From CAXNKH01 sp049296795 (GTDB lineage Bacteria > Pseudomonadota > Gammaproteobacteria > Burkholderiales > Burkholderiaceae_C): DNA of 64,000 nucleotides. The position numbers and the translations under genes are program-made. The notes under the pieces were generated by a model. The model did not search any database. It saw nothing but the letters and a program-made list of their open reading frames with translations, and was not told where the DNA came from. Every line of letters starts with the position of its first letter. Within the stretch, counting starts at the first letter, position 1. Positions 32,618 to 42,298 of the stretch are shown in pieces. The DNA lies in contig JBAQTC010000009.1 of the NCBI GenBank assembly GCA_049296795.1, forward strand, positions 145,022-209,021. The letters run 5' to 3'.

Positions 32618-33559
32618 ATGTTGGAGTACCTGGTCAAACGCCTTGCCACTTTGGTTCCGACGCTGATCCTGGTGTCGATGCTGATTTTTGGTTTGCAGCA
32701 ATTACTGCCGGGCGACCCCGCCAAAATTCTGGCGGGCGAAGAGCAGGACCCGACGGTGGTGGCCCATTTGCGTGAAAAACTGCACCTCGATGAGCCACTG
32801 GCCCTGCGCTATGCCTACTGGATTGGTGGTGTTCTGCGCGGTGACTTGGGCGAGTCAATTCGCAACCAGCAAGCGGTAACCGATTTGATTTTGCAAAAGT
32901 TGCCCGTCACTTTGGAGCTGGCCTTGTTAGCTATGCTCATTGCCTTGTTGATCGGTATTCCGGCGGGCATTTTGTCTGCCGTCAAGCGCGGAACCGCCTG
33001 GGATTACGCAGCCAATGTATTTGCTTTGTGGGGCCTGTCAACGCCCAATTTCTGGCTTGGTATCTTGCTGATTTTGCTGTTCTCGGTTCAGCTCGGCTGG
33101 CTGCCGGCTTCGGGCTATGTCAGTCCGTTTCAAGACCTGGGAGCCAACCTCAGCGCCATGATTCTGCCAGCCTTTGTGCTGGGCAATGCAATTGCGGCGG
33201 TGTTGATGCGCCACACCCGAAGCTCGATGTTGCAAGTGCTTACGAGCGACTATGTAAGAACGGCACGCGCCAAGGGTTTGAATGAAAAAACCGTGGTGTT
33301 CAAGCATGCTTTTCGTAACGCACTAACACCCATCATCACACTGGGCGCTCTCGAACTTGGCACCTTGCTCTCGGGTGCGGTGTTGACCGAACAGGTCTTC
33401 ACCATTCCCGGTTTTGGCAAGCTGATTGTCGATTCGGTTTTTAACCGTGACTATGCAGTAGTCCAAGGCGTGGTGCTGGTCACAGCCACCGCCTACATCA
33501 CGCTCAATCTGCTGGCCGACCTGGCCTATTTTCTGGTCAATCCACGGCTGCGCCACTGA
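32618..33559 (+). CDS. Peptide ABC transporter permease (DppB type)
   Basis: The 313-residue integral membrane protein has six membrane segments. The N-terminus is LEYLVKRLATLVPTLILVSM, a long periplasmic loop follows the first segment, and the EAA motif DYVRTARAKGLNEKTVVFKH near residue 212 contacts the ATPases. It is 29 bases downstream of the binding protein and 1 base upstream of its partner permease. Confidence 0.96.
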   Translation: MLEYLVKRLATLVPTLILVSMLIFGLQQLLPGDPAKILAGEEQDPTVVAHLREKLHLDEPLALRYAYWIGGVLRGDLGESIRNQQAVTDLILQKLPVTLELALLAMLIALLIGIPAGILSAVKRGTAWDYAANVFALWGLSTPNFWLGILLILLFSVQLGWLPASGYVSPFQDLGANLSAMILPAFVLGNAIAAVLMRHTRSSMLQVLTSDYVRTARAKGLNEKTVVFKHAFRNALTPIITLGALELGTLLSGAVLTEQVFTIPGFGKLIVDSVFNRDYAVVQGVVLVTATAYITLNLLADLAYFLVNPRLRH

Positions 33560-33560
33560 C

Positions 33561-34436
33561 ATGTCTTCCACCCTGACCCTGCCTATAAACATCTCTCAGG
33601 AAGGTCCTTGGCGCCGTGCTTGGCGTCGTTTGCAGCGCCGTCGTGGCGCCATGATCGGGCTGGCCGTGGTGCTCTTGTTTGTCGCCATGGCCTTGTTCGC
33701 GCCCTGGATTGCGCCGCACGACCCGATCGCCACCAGCTGGGGAGCGATTCGCAAAGCCCCCAGCGCCAGCTACTGGTTGGGCACCGATGAGATTGGCCGC
33801 GATGTCTTGTCGCGCGTAGTCTGGGGTGCCCGCGCCTCGCTGCTGGCCGGTGTGGTGTCGGTCTCGATTTCACTGATGCTGGGCGTTCCGATTGGACTGG
33901 CCGCGGGTTTTCTCGGCGGCCATGTCGACAGCCTGATTTCACGCATCACCGATGCTTTTTTGGCCTGCCCTTTCCTGATTTTGGCCATCGCGCTGGCGGC
34001 GTTTTTAGGCCCCAGTCTGACCAATGCCATGATCGCCATTGGCATTTCGGCGACCCCCATTTTTGTCCGTCTGACGCGTGCTCAGGTGCTCTCGATCAAG
34101 GTCGAGGACTACATCGAAGCCGCCCGTGCAGTCGGCAACTCACCCTTGCGCATCGCGTTGCGCCATGTGCTGCCCAACATCACCGCGCCCTTGATTGTGC
34201 AAGCCACGCTGGCGATTGCTGCCGCTGTGATTGCCGAGGCCAGCCTGTCCTTCCTGGGCCTAGGCCAACAACCCCCGGCGCCGAGCTGGGGCAGCATGCT
34301 CAACACCGCCAAGAATTACATCGACAACGCACCCTGGATGGCGATTTGGCCGGGGCTGTCGATTTTTTTGCTGGTCCTGTCCTTCAACCTGCTCGGCGAT
34401 GGTCTGCGTGATGCGCTCGATCCGCGGCAACGCTAA
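33561..34436 (+). CDS. Peptide ABC transporter permease (DppC type)
   Basis: The 291-residue permease has an N-terminal segment MIGLAVVLLFVAMALFAPWI, then GTDEIGRDVLSRVVWGARAS (the OppC_N region), and the EAA motif DYIEAARAVGNSPLRIALRH near residue 184. The end GDGLRDALDPRQR is standard for the family. It is the last gene of the operon and overlaps the end of the convergent ychJ gene by 4 bases. Confidence 0.96.
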   Translation: MSSTLTLPINISQEGPWRRAWRRLQRRRGAMIGLAVVLLFVAMALFAPWIAPHDPIATSWGAIRKAPSASYWLGTDEIGRDVLSRVVWGARASLLAGVVSVSISLMLGVPIGLAAGFLGGHVDSLISRITDAFLACPFLILAIALAAFLGPSLTNAMIAIGISATPIFVRLTRAQVLSIKVEDYIEAARAVGNSPLRIALRHVLPNITAPLIVQATLAIAAAVIAEASLSFLGLGQQPPAPSWGSMLNTAKNYIDNAPWMAIWPGLSIFLLVLSFNLLGDGLRDALDPRQR

Positions 34437-34852
34437 CGCCCTTGCTCACCAGCTTCGGCAAACTGCCCGTCGATGTAGTACCAACGCCCCTCAGTGCGAA
34501 CAAAGCGGCTGGTCTCATGTAGACGCTGCGCACCTGCCGCTGTGCGGTAGCGCGCCACAAACTCCACCACGCCGGCATCACCTGTGCTTTGCGCGTGGCG
34601 CACTTCCAGCCCCATCCACTTGACCGGCGACAGCTCTAGCTCGCCCGGCGATGTGGACGCGTGCCAGGTGGCCAGCAGGTAGTCGATCAGGCCCAGCACA
34701 TACGCGCTGTAGCGTGAGCGCATCAAGGCCTCGGGCGTAGGTGCGTGCACGCCTGAGGCCAGGCCTGCATGCCAGGGGCCGCAGCAGTCGGCATAGGGCT
34801 GGCCGCTGTCGCAAGGGCAGGGCGCGCGGTCAGGGAGGCTGGATTTTTTCAT
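34433..34852 (-). CDS. YchJ family protein with SEC-C motif
   Basis: The 139-residue protein has an N-terminal SEC-C zinc motif (CPCDSGQPYADCCG at residues about 12-25), then the NTF2-like YchJ middle domain (LMRSRYSAYVLGLIDYLLAT) ending RWYYIDGQ. The role is unknown; SEC-C binds zinc and often marks translation- or chaperone-linked proteins. The ATG at 34852 is used; an upstream in-frame start at 34885 is unlikely. It is divergent from the GST. Confidence 0.92.
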   Translation of the reverse strand: MKKSSLPDRAPCPCDSGQPYADCCGPWHAGLASGVHAPTPEALMRSRYSAYVLGLIDYLLATWHASTSPGELELSPVKWMGLEVRHAQSTGDAGVVEFVARYRTAAGAQRLHETSRFVRTEGRWYYIDGQFAEAGEQGR

Positions 34853-34916
34853 AGGGACATGGTAGCGGCTGTCATGGCGACACATCGTGACGAAAGGGGT
34901 TCGATATCATTTCGGC

Positions 34917-35543
34917 ATGACCAGCCCCGCATTGCCCGTGCTTTACTCGTTTCGGCGCTGCCCCTACGCCATTCGGTCCCGCATGGCCTTGCATTACGCC
35001 GGCATTGAAGTCACGGTGCGTGAAGTCGCGCTGGGCGACAAACCCGCCGACTTCGTCGCTCTGTCGTCCAAAGCCACCGTGCCCGTGCTGCAACTGCCCA
35101 GTGGTGATGTGATCGACCAGAGCCTGGCCATCATGCAATGGGCGTTGCAGCAGAACGATCCGCAGGGCTGGCTGCGTTTGGACGCGAATGACGAGGCGCT
35201 GCACTGGATCGCGCTGAACGACGAGGTTTTCAAAACCCTGCTGGACCACTACAAGTACGCCACCCGCCACCCAGAGCAGCCCGCCAGCGTCCACCGCGCA
35301 GCCGCCACTAGCGCTTTTATTGCGCCGCTGAACCAGCGCTTGCTGCAAGCGCCCTACCTGTTTGGTACCAACCCCTCGCTGGCCGACCTCGCCCTGTTCC
35401 CCTTTGTCCGCCAGTTTGCTTTTGTGGACAAAGCTTGGTTTGATGCCGCGCCGCTGGCCGGAGTCCAGGCTTGGTTGACGGCGTGGCTGGAGAGTGAGTT
35501 GTTTGCAGCGGTGATGCTGAAGCACCCCACGGTGTCGCTATGA
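34917..35543 (+). CDS. Glutathione S-transferase family protein
   Basis: The 208-residue protein has a thioredoxin-like start with the redox-type motif YSFRRCPYAIRSRMAL (a CPYA cysteine motif, as in glutaredoxin-like GSTs), followed by the helical GST C-terminal domain with the LADLALFPFVRQF segment near residue 160. It differs from the serine-type GST at 6015. Its stop overlaps the tapT start by ATGA. Substrate unknown. Confidence 0.92.
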   Translation: MTSPALPVLYSFRRCPYAIRSRMALHYAGIEVTVREVALGDKPADFVALSSKATVPVLQLPSGDVIDQSLAIMQWALQQNDPQGWLRLDANDEALHWIALNDEVFKTLLDHYKYATRHPEQPASVHRAAATSAFIAPLNQRLLQAPYLFGTNPSLADLALFPFVRQFAFVDKAWFDAAPLAGVQAWLTAWLESELFAAVMLKHPTVSL

Positions 35544-36343
35544 ACCACGCCGTGGCCCGTTTGCGCACGGCGCGCTTGGCACGCAGCTCCAAACCTTTTC
35601 TCGCCCGTGGTGGATCGCATGGGGAGCGTTGCGCGGGTTGTCGATTAGTGCCCAGCCACTGCCTGTGTGATTTGCGTCCGGTGGTGTCAACGCGGGCTGG
35701 CGTGTGTCTGCTGATGGCGGACATTGAGCCGCTCAAACCCAGCAACACCGGCTGGCTGATTGCCGACGTGGTGGCCGACACCTACGCCTTTGGCTGGGCA
35801 CGCACCGAGGTGGAACCAGCCCTGCTGGCGCTGTTGAATGACCCGCAGTGGCAGCCGTATCTGGTGTTTCCGGGTGAATTTGTGACGACTGAGCGAGTGC
35901 TCACTACGCTGCTACCCGCTTCTGATAGGGCTGCGACCCCAGGCCAGCCGCCAAAACCGCTCAAGCGTCCGCTGTTCATCCTGCTGGATGGCACCTGGTC
36001 CGAGGCGCGCAAGATATTCCGCAAAAGCCCTTACCTGAGCGCGCTGCCGGTGTTGAGTCTGCTACCCGAACAGATCTCTCGCTACAAGCTGCGCCGCTCC
36101 CGTCGGGATGACCATTTTTGCACCTCGGAAGTGGCTGCCCTGTGCCTAGCCCTGGCCGGGGAGACGCAGGCGGCTGCAGTGCTGGACGCTTACCTGGAGG
36201 TCTTCACCAACCACTACCTGAGCGCCAAGCAGCAGCTCCCCGTGGATAGAGAAGACGCTGCGCACCAGCATTTACGCGCACTGTGTCGGCCGGGCGGCGA
36301 CAATCAAGCCCTCAGCCCCTGCGAACCAAAAGCCAAGCCATGA
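35540..36343 (+). CDS. tapT: tRNA-uridine aminocarboxypropyltransferase (DTW domain)
   Basis: This family adds the acp group from SAM to uridine-47 of tRNAs (acp3U). The 267-residue protein has an N-terminal zinc cluster CAGCRLVPSHCLCD (residues 32-45), then the strand pair VCLLMADIEPLKPSNTGWL and the catalytic DGTWSEARK DTW-type motif near residue 150. The C-terminal LEVFTNHYLSAKQQL segment is typical. The family call is solid; the exact uridine is inferred from E. coli TapT. Confidence 0.9.
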   Translation: MNHAVARLRTARLARSSKPFLARGGSHGERCAGCRLVPSHCLCDLRPVVSTRAGVCLLMADIEPLKPSNTGWLIADVVADTYAFGWARTEVEPALLALLNDPQWQPYLVFPGEFVTTERVLTTLLPASDRAATPGQPPKPLKRPLFILLDGTWSEARKIFRKSPYLSALPVLSLLPEQISRYKLRRSRRDDHFCTSEVAALCLALAGETQAAAVLDAYLEVFTNHYLSAKQQLPVDREDAAHQHLRALCRPGGDNQALSPCEPKAKP

Positions 36344-36612
36344 CCCAAGAAACCAATCCTGTGAACCCCGCCAATGATGCCAAGACTGACGAGCTGTGCG
36401 ACTCCTGCGCCGGTATCCAGCGCAATTGGCGTCGCGCCCCCGGCCACCCCGAGCTGATGCAAGGCACTAACCGAACTGAAGCCCACAAACACGGCTCCGT
36501 CACCATCACCCGCTACCGCTGCGAGCGCTGCGGCACGCTGTGGGACTACGAGAACAACAAGGTGAATCGCCACGCGGGCTGGTCAGTGGTGGGCAGCCCC
36601 AAGACCGAATAA
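36340..36612 (+). CDS. Hypothetical protein with two CxxC motifs
   Basis: The 90-residue protein starts MTQETNPVNPANDAKTDELC; its ATG overlaps the tapT stop (ATGA), so it is co-translated. Cysteines CDSC (near residue 20) and CERC (near residue 66) could form a small zinc ribbon. I do not recognise the family. The end is hydrophilic (KVNRHAGWSVVGSPKTE). Confidence 0.75.
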   Translation: MTQETNPVNPANDAKTDELCDSCAGIQRNWRRAPGHPELMQGTNRTEAHKHGSVTITRYRCERCGTLWDYENNKVNRHAGWSVVGSPKTE

Positions 36613-36708
36613 GCCCCATGTGCACCGTCTACCCCCGGCACTGATCCAGCCCGTAACCCACTGCACGGCCTGACGCTTGCTCACGCATGAACCGAGCGTG
36701 AGGGCAAA

Positions 36709-37707
36709 TTACTTGGCCACCACCCGCACCATCTCCAGACACTTGTTGGAGTAACCCCACTCGTTGTCGTACCAACTCACCAGTTTGACGAACGTGCCAT
36801 CCAGCGCGATGCTGGCGTCGGCGTCAAAGATGGAGGTGCGGGTGTCGCCGCGGAAGTCGGTGGCCACCACTTTGTCTTCGGTGTAACCCAGGATGCCTTT
36901 GAGCGCACCCTGGCTTTGCGCTTTCATTTCGGCACAAATCTCAGCCATCGTCGCCGGGCTGTTCAGCTCGCAAGTCAGGTCCACCACCGAGACGTCGCTG
37001 GTCGGTACCCGAAACGACATGCCAGTAAGTTTCTTGTTGAGCTCAGGAATCACCACGCCCACGGCTTTGGCCGCGCCGGTGCTGGAGGGGATGATGTTTT
37101 CCAGAATGCCGCGACCGCCGCGCCAGTCTTTGTTACTCGGGCCATCTACTGTTTTTTGGGTGGCAGTTGCAGCGTGCACGGTGGTCATGAGGCCGCGCTT
37201 GATGCCCCATTTGTCGTTCATCACCTTGGCGATGGGCGCCAGGCAATTGGTGGTGCATGAGGCGTTGGAGATGATGGCCTCGCCTTGGTAGCTCTTGTCG
37301 TTGACGCCGAAAACGAACATTGGTGTGTCATCTTTGGAAGGCGCCGAGAGAATGACTTTTTTGGCACCGGCATCCAAGTGTTTTTGCGCCGTGACTTTGT
37401 CCAGGAACAGGCCGGTGGCCTCGATCACCACGTCGGCACCCACTTCGTTCCACTTCAAGGCGGCTGGGTCGCGCTCTTGCGTCAGGCGGATTTTTTTGCC
37501 GTTGATAACCAGGGTATTGCCCTGCACCGACACCTCGCCCTTGAAGCGGCCATGGACCGAGTCGTACTGCAGCATATAGGCCAGGTAATCGGGTTCGAGC
37601 AGGTCGTTGATGGCAACGACTTCGATATCCGAGAAGTTCTGCAAAGCAGAGCGCAACACATTACGTCCGATACGGCCAAAGCCATTGATGCCGATTTTGA
37701 TGGTCAT
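36709..37707 (-). CDS. gap: Type I glyceraldehyde-3-phosphate dehydrogenase
   Basis: The 332-residue enzyme has the NAD-binding start IKIGINGFGRIGRNVLRSAL, the catalytic-cysteine motif ISNASCTTNCLAPIAKVMND near residues 146-165, and the THMxKxDS-equivalent VSWYDNEWGYSNKCLEMV near the end. It oxidises glyceraldehyde 3-phosphate in glycolysis or runs backward in gluconeogenesis. The ORF lies 27 bases after tkt on the same strand, so tkt-gap is an operon. Confidence 0.98.
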   Translation of the reverse strand: MTIKIGINGFGRIGRNVLRSALQNFSDIEVVAINDLLEPDYLAYMLQYDSVHGRFKGEVSVQGNTLVINGKKIRLTQERDPAALKWNEVGADVVIEATGLFLDKVTAQKHLDAGAKKVILSAPSKDDTPMFVFGVNDKSYQGEAIISNASCTTNCLAPIAKVMNDKWGIKRGLMTTVHAATATQKTVDGPSNKDWRGGRGILENIIPSSTGAAKAVGVVIPELNKKLTGMSFRVPTSDVSVVDLTCELNSPATMAEICAEMKAQSQGALKGILGYTEDKVVATDFRGDTRTSIFDADASIALDGTFVKLVSWYDNEWGYSNKCLEMVRVVAK

Positions 37708-37734
37708 TTTTTTCCCTTGAAATTTACTAAAAAA

Positions 37735-39783
37735 TTATTTGGCCAAAACCGCTTGCACGGTCTGCGCCACATTCTCAGGCGTGAAGCCAAAATGCTTGAA
37801 CAGCACGGGCGCCGGGGCCGATTCGCCATAGCTGTTGATACCCACCACGGCCGCGCAACCGTATTTCCACCAGCCGTCGGTGACGCCCATTTCGACCGCA
37901 ATGCGTGGCAACTTGGCCGGCAGCACCAGGGTCTTGTAGGCAGTTGTCTGCTGGTCAAACGTGGTGGTGCTGGGCATGGAGACCACGCGCACGGCAATTT
38001 TTTGTGCGGCCAGCAGCTCTTGCGCTTTGAGCGCGAGCTGCACCTCGGAGCCGGTGGCGATGATCACGGCTTGCGCCTTTTTGTTCAGGCCCACTTCGGT
38101 GGGCTCGGCCAGCACATAAGCACCGCGGCTGATCTCACCCAAATCGTGTTTCGGTGCATAGGGCAAATTCTGACGTGACAGCAACAGCGCCGTTGGTTTT
38201 TTCTTATTTTGCAAAGCCACGGCCCAGGCCACGGCGGTTTCAGCCGTATCGGCCGGACGCCAAACGTCCAGGTTAGGGATCAGGCGCAAACTGGCTGCAT
38301 GCTCGATGGACTGGTGGGTCGGCCCATCTTCGCCCAGGCCGATCGAGTCGTGGGTGAACACATGAACCACCCGCAGCTTCATCAGTGCGGCCATCCGAAT
38401 GGCATTGCGGCTGTAATCACTAAAGGTCAGGAAAGTCCCGCCGTACGGAATGTAGCCGCCGTGTAGGGCAATGCCATTCATCACCGCGGCCATCCCGAAT
38501 TCGCGTACGCCGTAATTGATGTGGCGCCCGCCGTTGCCTTTGCCAGCTGCATCAAAGCGCAGGTTGGGCGTGCTGCTGGTGTTGGTGAGATTGGAGCCGG
38601 TCAGGTCGGCCGAGCCCCCCAACATTTCCGGCAAGGCAGCGGTTAACGCCTCCAGTGCCAGTTGCGAGGCTTTGCGTGAAGCCACGGTCTCCGCCTTGCC
38701 GTGCGCCCCCAACACCATGTCAACCGCCACTTGGGCAAAGTTCTTCGGCAACTCGCCCTTCATGCGGCGAACAAAAACTTGGGCCAGCTCGGGGAAGGCC
38801 GCCTGGTAGGCCGCGAACTGGGTGTTCCAGTTGCTTTCAGCGGCCGCGCCGGCGTCCTTGGCATCCCATGCGGCGTACACCTCTTGCGGAATCACAAACG
38901 GCGGATGCTGCCAGTCCAAGGCTTCCCGGGTGAGTTTGATTTCTTCCGCCCCCAAGGGTTCACCATGGGCTTTGGCGGTGTTGGCGCGATTGGGCGAACC
39001 CTTGCCAATATGGGTTTTGCAAACGATCAAGGTCGGCTTGTCGGTGGCTGTTTTAGCTTCGGCAATCGCCTGCATCACCAGCACCGCGTCATGGCCATCA
39101 ATCGGGCCAATCACGTTCCAACCGCAGGCAGCAAAACGCTGTGGTGTGTTGTCGATAAACCAAGGTGCAACCTGGCCGTCAATTGAAATCCCGTTGTCGT
39201 CGTACAGGGCTATCAGTTTGTTGAGCTTCCAAGCTCCAGCCAACGCCACAGCCTCATGGCTAACACCCTCCATCAGACAGCCATCACCCATAAACACATA
39301 GGTGTGGTGATCGACGATGTTGTGTTGGACCGCCCCTTCGCTGCGATTGAATTCCTGCGCCAGCAGCTTCTCGGCCAGCGCCATGCCCACCGCATTGGTA
39401 AGTCCTTGGCCCAACGGGCCGGTGGTGGTTTCCACACCCGGGGTAACGTCTACTTCCGGATGGCCTGCTGTCTTGCTGTGCAGTTGACGGAAGTTTTTCA
39501 GCTCACTCATCGGCAGTTTGTAGCCGCTCAGGTGGAGCAAGGCGTACAACAACATCGAGCCATGCCCGTTGGACAATACAAAGCGGTCCCGGTCAAACCA
39601 GCTCGGGTTGCTCGGCGAATGTTTGAGGTGCTTGCTCCACAAGGCCACAGCCATATCGGCCATGCCCATGGGGGCGCCGGGATGACCGGAATTGGCCGCT
39701 TGAACGGCGTCCATGGCCAAGGCGCGAATGGCATTGGCCATCTCTTTGTCAGTGGCTTGGGTCAGTGCAGGGGTAATGGCCAT
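37735..39783 (-). CDS. tkt: Transketolase
   Basis: The 682-residue enzyme moves two-carbon units in the pentose phosphate pathway with thiamine diphosphate. Motifs: SGHPGAPMGMADMAVALWSK near residue 33, the ThDP site MGDGCLMEGVSHEAVALAGA near residue 160, and the pyrimidine-domain segment EFGMAAVMNGIALHGGYIPY near residue 432. The C-terminal domain is complete. It is upstream of gap. Confidence 0.98.
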   Translation of the reverse strand: MAITPALTQATDKEMANAIRALAMDAVQAANSGHPGAPMGMADMAVALWSKHLKHSPSNPSWFDRDRFVLSNGHGSMLLYALLHLSGYKLPMSELKNFRQLHSKTAGHPEVDVTPGVETTTGPLGQGLTNAVGMALAEKLLAQEFNRSEGAVQHNIVDHHTYVFMGDGCLMEGVSHEAVALAGAWKLNKLIALYDDNGISIDGQVAPWFIDNTPQRFAACGWNVIGPIDGHDAVLVMQAIAEAKTATDKPTLIVCKTHIGKGSPNRANTAKAHGEPLGAEEIKLTREALDWQHPPFVIPQEVYAAWDAKDAGAAAESNWNTQFAAYQAAFPELAQVFVRRMKGELPKNFAQVAVDMVLGAHGKAETVASRKASQLALEALTAALPEMLGGSADLTGSNLTNTSSTPNLRFDAAGKGNGGRHINYGVREFGMAAVMNGIALHGGYIPYGGTFLTFSDYSRNAIRMAALMKLRVVHVFTHDSIGLGEDGPTHQSIEHAASLRLIPNLDVWRPADTAETAVAWAVALQNKKKPTALLLSRQNLPYAPKHDLGEISRGAYVLAEPTEVGLNKKAQAVIIATGSEVQLALKAQELLAAQKIAVRVVSMPSTTTFDQQTTAYKTLVLPAKLPRIAVEMGVTDGWWKYGCAAVVGINSYGESAPAPVLFKHFGFTPENVAQTVQAVLAK

Positions 39784-39995
39784 GGAAGGAGCAGCTCCGG
39801 AAAAATGAGTCGGGGAAAAGCCGGCATTTTACCGGCTTGCGAAGTAGCCCCAGGCCGGCCTGATGGGCCCCGGTAGGCGAGCGAACAACGCACTTATGTA
39901 GGTTTGCGCTTGCCGCAATAGCGCAACTTTGTGAAATGGCAGTGCCATTTTCATGAAAATTCGTGACTCACGTCCGAGTCTGTACAGTGTGTGCT

Positions 39996-40793
39996 GTGCC
40001 AACCTCGCCCATCACCCCACCCATCTCCGCCTTGATTCTGTCCGCAGGTCGCGGCGAGCGTATGCGTCCGTTGACCGACACGACGCCCAAGCCACTGTTG
40101 GCCGTTCGCGGCAAGCCGCTGCTGCAATGGCATGTGGACGCGCTGACGCGCGCTGGCTTCAACCACTTGCTCATCAACACGGCCTGGCTGGGAGAGAAGA
40201 TTACTAGCTATTTTGAGCAGCAAGTTGAACAGCAAGCCGCCTTGACTTTCGGCCTTCAGTCCTGCCCCCAAGCGCGAAGCGAAATTACTTTTTCGCATGA
40301 GGGTCTGGATTTTGGTGATGCCCTCGAGACCCTTGGCGGCATAGCGCGGGCTCTGCCGCAACTTGGAGATCTGTTCTGGCTGCTGGCGGGCGATGTGTTT
40401 GCGCCCGAGTTTGTGTTCTCTGCTGCAGCCGTGCAACGCTTTGCCGCCAGCGACAAATTGGCCCATCTCTGGCTGGTACCCAACCCCGATCACAACCCCA
40501 AGGGTGATTTCGGTCTGGACGCAGCAGGCTTGGCGTTGAACCAGCCCAAAGACGCGGGGCACACGCTCTACACTTACAGCACCATCGGCCTGTACCGCCG
40601 AGCGCTATTTGAAGCGCCCTGGTGTGACATTCCTACTGGCAACCCGCAAGGCCAAAAAGCCCCACTGGCCCCACTGCTGCGCTTGGCCATGGACCAGCAG
40701 CGCATCAGCGCCGAGCTGTACCTTGGCGCTTGGACCGATGTGGGCACCCCGCAGCGACTGACACAACTCAACACCACTGATCCCGCACCATGA
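39996..40793 (+). CDS. murU: N-acetylmuramate 1-phosphate uridylyltransferase, MurU-like
   Basis: The 265-residue nucleotidyltransferase has the signature ALILSAGRGERMRPLTDTTP, then KPLLAVRGKPLLQWHVDAL, and the metal-binding LLAGDVFAPEF. MurU makes UDP-MurNAc from recycled MurNAc 1-phosphate, bypassing MurA. The kinase AmgK is at 50398, supporting this call over other sugar-nucleotide enzymes. The start is a GTG at 39996; a GTG at 39963 is also in frame. It overlaps pepP by 4 bases. Confidence 0.85.
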   Translation: MPTSPITPPISALILSAGRGERMRPLTDTTPKPLLAVRGKPLLQWHVDALTRAGFNHLLINTAWLGEKITSYFEQQVEQQAALTFGLQSCPQARSEITFSHEGLDFGDALETLGGIARALPQLGDLFWLLAGDVFAPEFVFSAAAVQRFAASDKLAHLWLVPNPDHNPKGDFGLDAAGLALNQPKDAGHTLYTYSTIGLYRRALFEAPWCDIPTGNPQGQKAPLAPLLRLAMDQQRISAELYLGAWTDVGTPQRLTQLNTTDPAP

Positions 40794-42172
40794 CCCATTC
40801 AATCTATGCCCAACGCCGAGCTCGCTTGGCCCAGAAGCTCGGCCGGCACGGCATCGCCATTTTGCCCACTGCGCCCGAACGTCCGCGCAACCGCGACAGC
40901 GATTTTCTTTACCGACACGACAGCTACTTTTACTACCTCAGCGGCTTTACCGAGCCTCAGGCTTGGCTGGTCTTGACCGGCGACGGGCAGAGCACGCTGT
41001 TTTGCCAGCCTAAAGACCTGGAGCGAGAAATCTGGGATGGGCACCGCCTCGGACCTGCGGCCGCACCAGCTGAGTTGGGTGTAACGCAAGCCTTTTCAGT
41101 TGCCGAACTCGACACCCAGCTGCCCCAGCTACTGGAAAACTGCGATGCGGTCTGGTTCCCTTTTGCCACCCACCCCGGGCTGGAGACGCGGCTCGACGGC
41201 TGGTTGAGCAAAGTGCGTGGCCGCGTGCGCTATGGCGCGCTATGCCCCGAGCAGCAGCGTGACCTGTGCGGCCCGCTGGACGAGATGCGGCTGTTCAAGG
41301 ACGCTTCCGAGCAAGCCACCATGCGCCGCGCCGCGCAAATCAGCGCGGGGGGCCACATCCGCGCCATGCAACGTTGCGCCGCTATGCTGCGCGCCGGGCA
41401 GGACGTGCGTGAGTACCACCTAGACGCTGAGCTGCTGCACGAATTTCGTCAACATGGCTCGCAGTACCCGGCTTACGGCTCCATCGTGGCCGCTGGTGCC
41501 AATACCTGTGTATTGCACTACCGTGCTGATGCCGCCCCCATCCGTGACGGCGAACTGGTACTGATCGACGCGGGCTGCGAGCTCGATGGCTATGCGTCCG
41601 ACATCACCCGCACTTTTCCCGCCAACGGCAAATTCACCGGCCCGCAGCGTACCCTGTACGAGCTCGTCCTGGCGGCGCAAGAGGCGGCCGTAGCGGCGAC
41701 CCGTGTCGGCGCACGCTTCACCGATCCACACGAAGCCAGCGTCAACGTATTGGCCCAGGGAATGCTGGACGTTGGGCTGCTTGACAAAAATAAAGTGGGC
41801 ACGCTGCACGACGTGATTGCCAATCGCAGTTATTTCCAGTTTTACATGCACCGCACTGGCCATTGGTTGGGCATGGATGTACACGACTGCGGCAGCTACA
41901 TCGAGCCGGGTGAAATTGGCCAGGTCAGCGAGCGCAAGGACCCCTTGAGCGGAGAGTCCATCAAAGACCGCCCCAGCCGCATCCTGCAAGCCGGTATGGT
42001 GCTGACCATCGAGCCCGGCCTCTATGTGCGAGCAGCCCCCGGCGTTCCCGAGCAGTTTCACAACATCGGCATCCGGATCGAAGACGATGCCATCGTGACC
42101 CACGATGGCTGCGAACTGATCAGCCGCGGCGTACCTGTCAAGGCCGACGAAATTGAAGCCTTGATGCGTTAG
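40790..42172 (+). CDS. pepP: Xaa-Pro aminopeptidase (aminopeptidase P)
   Basis: This metallopeptidase removes the first residue of peptides with proline in second place. The 460-residue protein has the N-terminal AMP_N domain (FLYRHDSYFYYLSGFTEPQA near residue 39) and the creatinase/aminopeptidase domain with the metal ligands in LIDAGCELDGYASDITRTFP, HRTGHWLGMDVHD, VLTIEPGLYV and GIRIEDDAIVT. The ATG overlaps the murU stop. Confidence 0.96.
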   Translation: MTHSIYAQRRARLAQKLGRHGIAILPTAPERPRNRDSDFLYRHDSYFYYLSGFTEPQAWLVLTGDGQSTLFCQPKDLEREIWDGHRLGPAAAPAELGVTQAFSVAELDTQLPQLLENCDAVWFPFATHPGLETRLDGWLSKVRGRVRYGALCPEQQRDLCGPLDEMRLFKDASEQATMRRAAQISAGGHIRAMQRCAAMLRAGQDVREYHLDAELLHEFRQHGSQYPAYGSIVAAGANTCVLHYRADAAPIRDGELVLIDAGCELDGYASDITRTFPANGKFTGPQRTLYELVLAAQEAAVAATRVGARFTDPHEASVNVLAQGMLDVGLLDKNKVGTLHDVIANRSYFQFYMHRTGHWLGMDVHDCGSYIEPGEIGQVSERKDPLSGESIKDRPSRILQAGMVLTIEPGLYVRAAPGVPEQFHNIGIRIEDDAIVTHDGCELISRGVPVKADEIEALMR

Positions 42173-42298
42173 TGCTGCGCTTGGTGCAGCCCGGTACCAG
42201 CCAAGGGTTTCCCCTGGGTCGGTACTACAATGGCAGTCCCTTACGCTAGCAAAACGGGTGGGCAGGTCCACCTTTCAGGTCTGAGCAGGAGCTATTGA

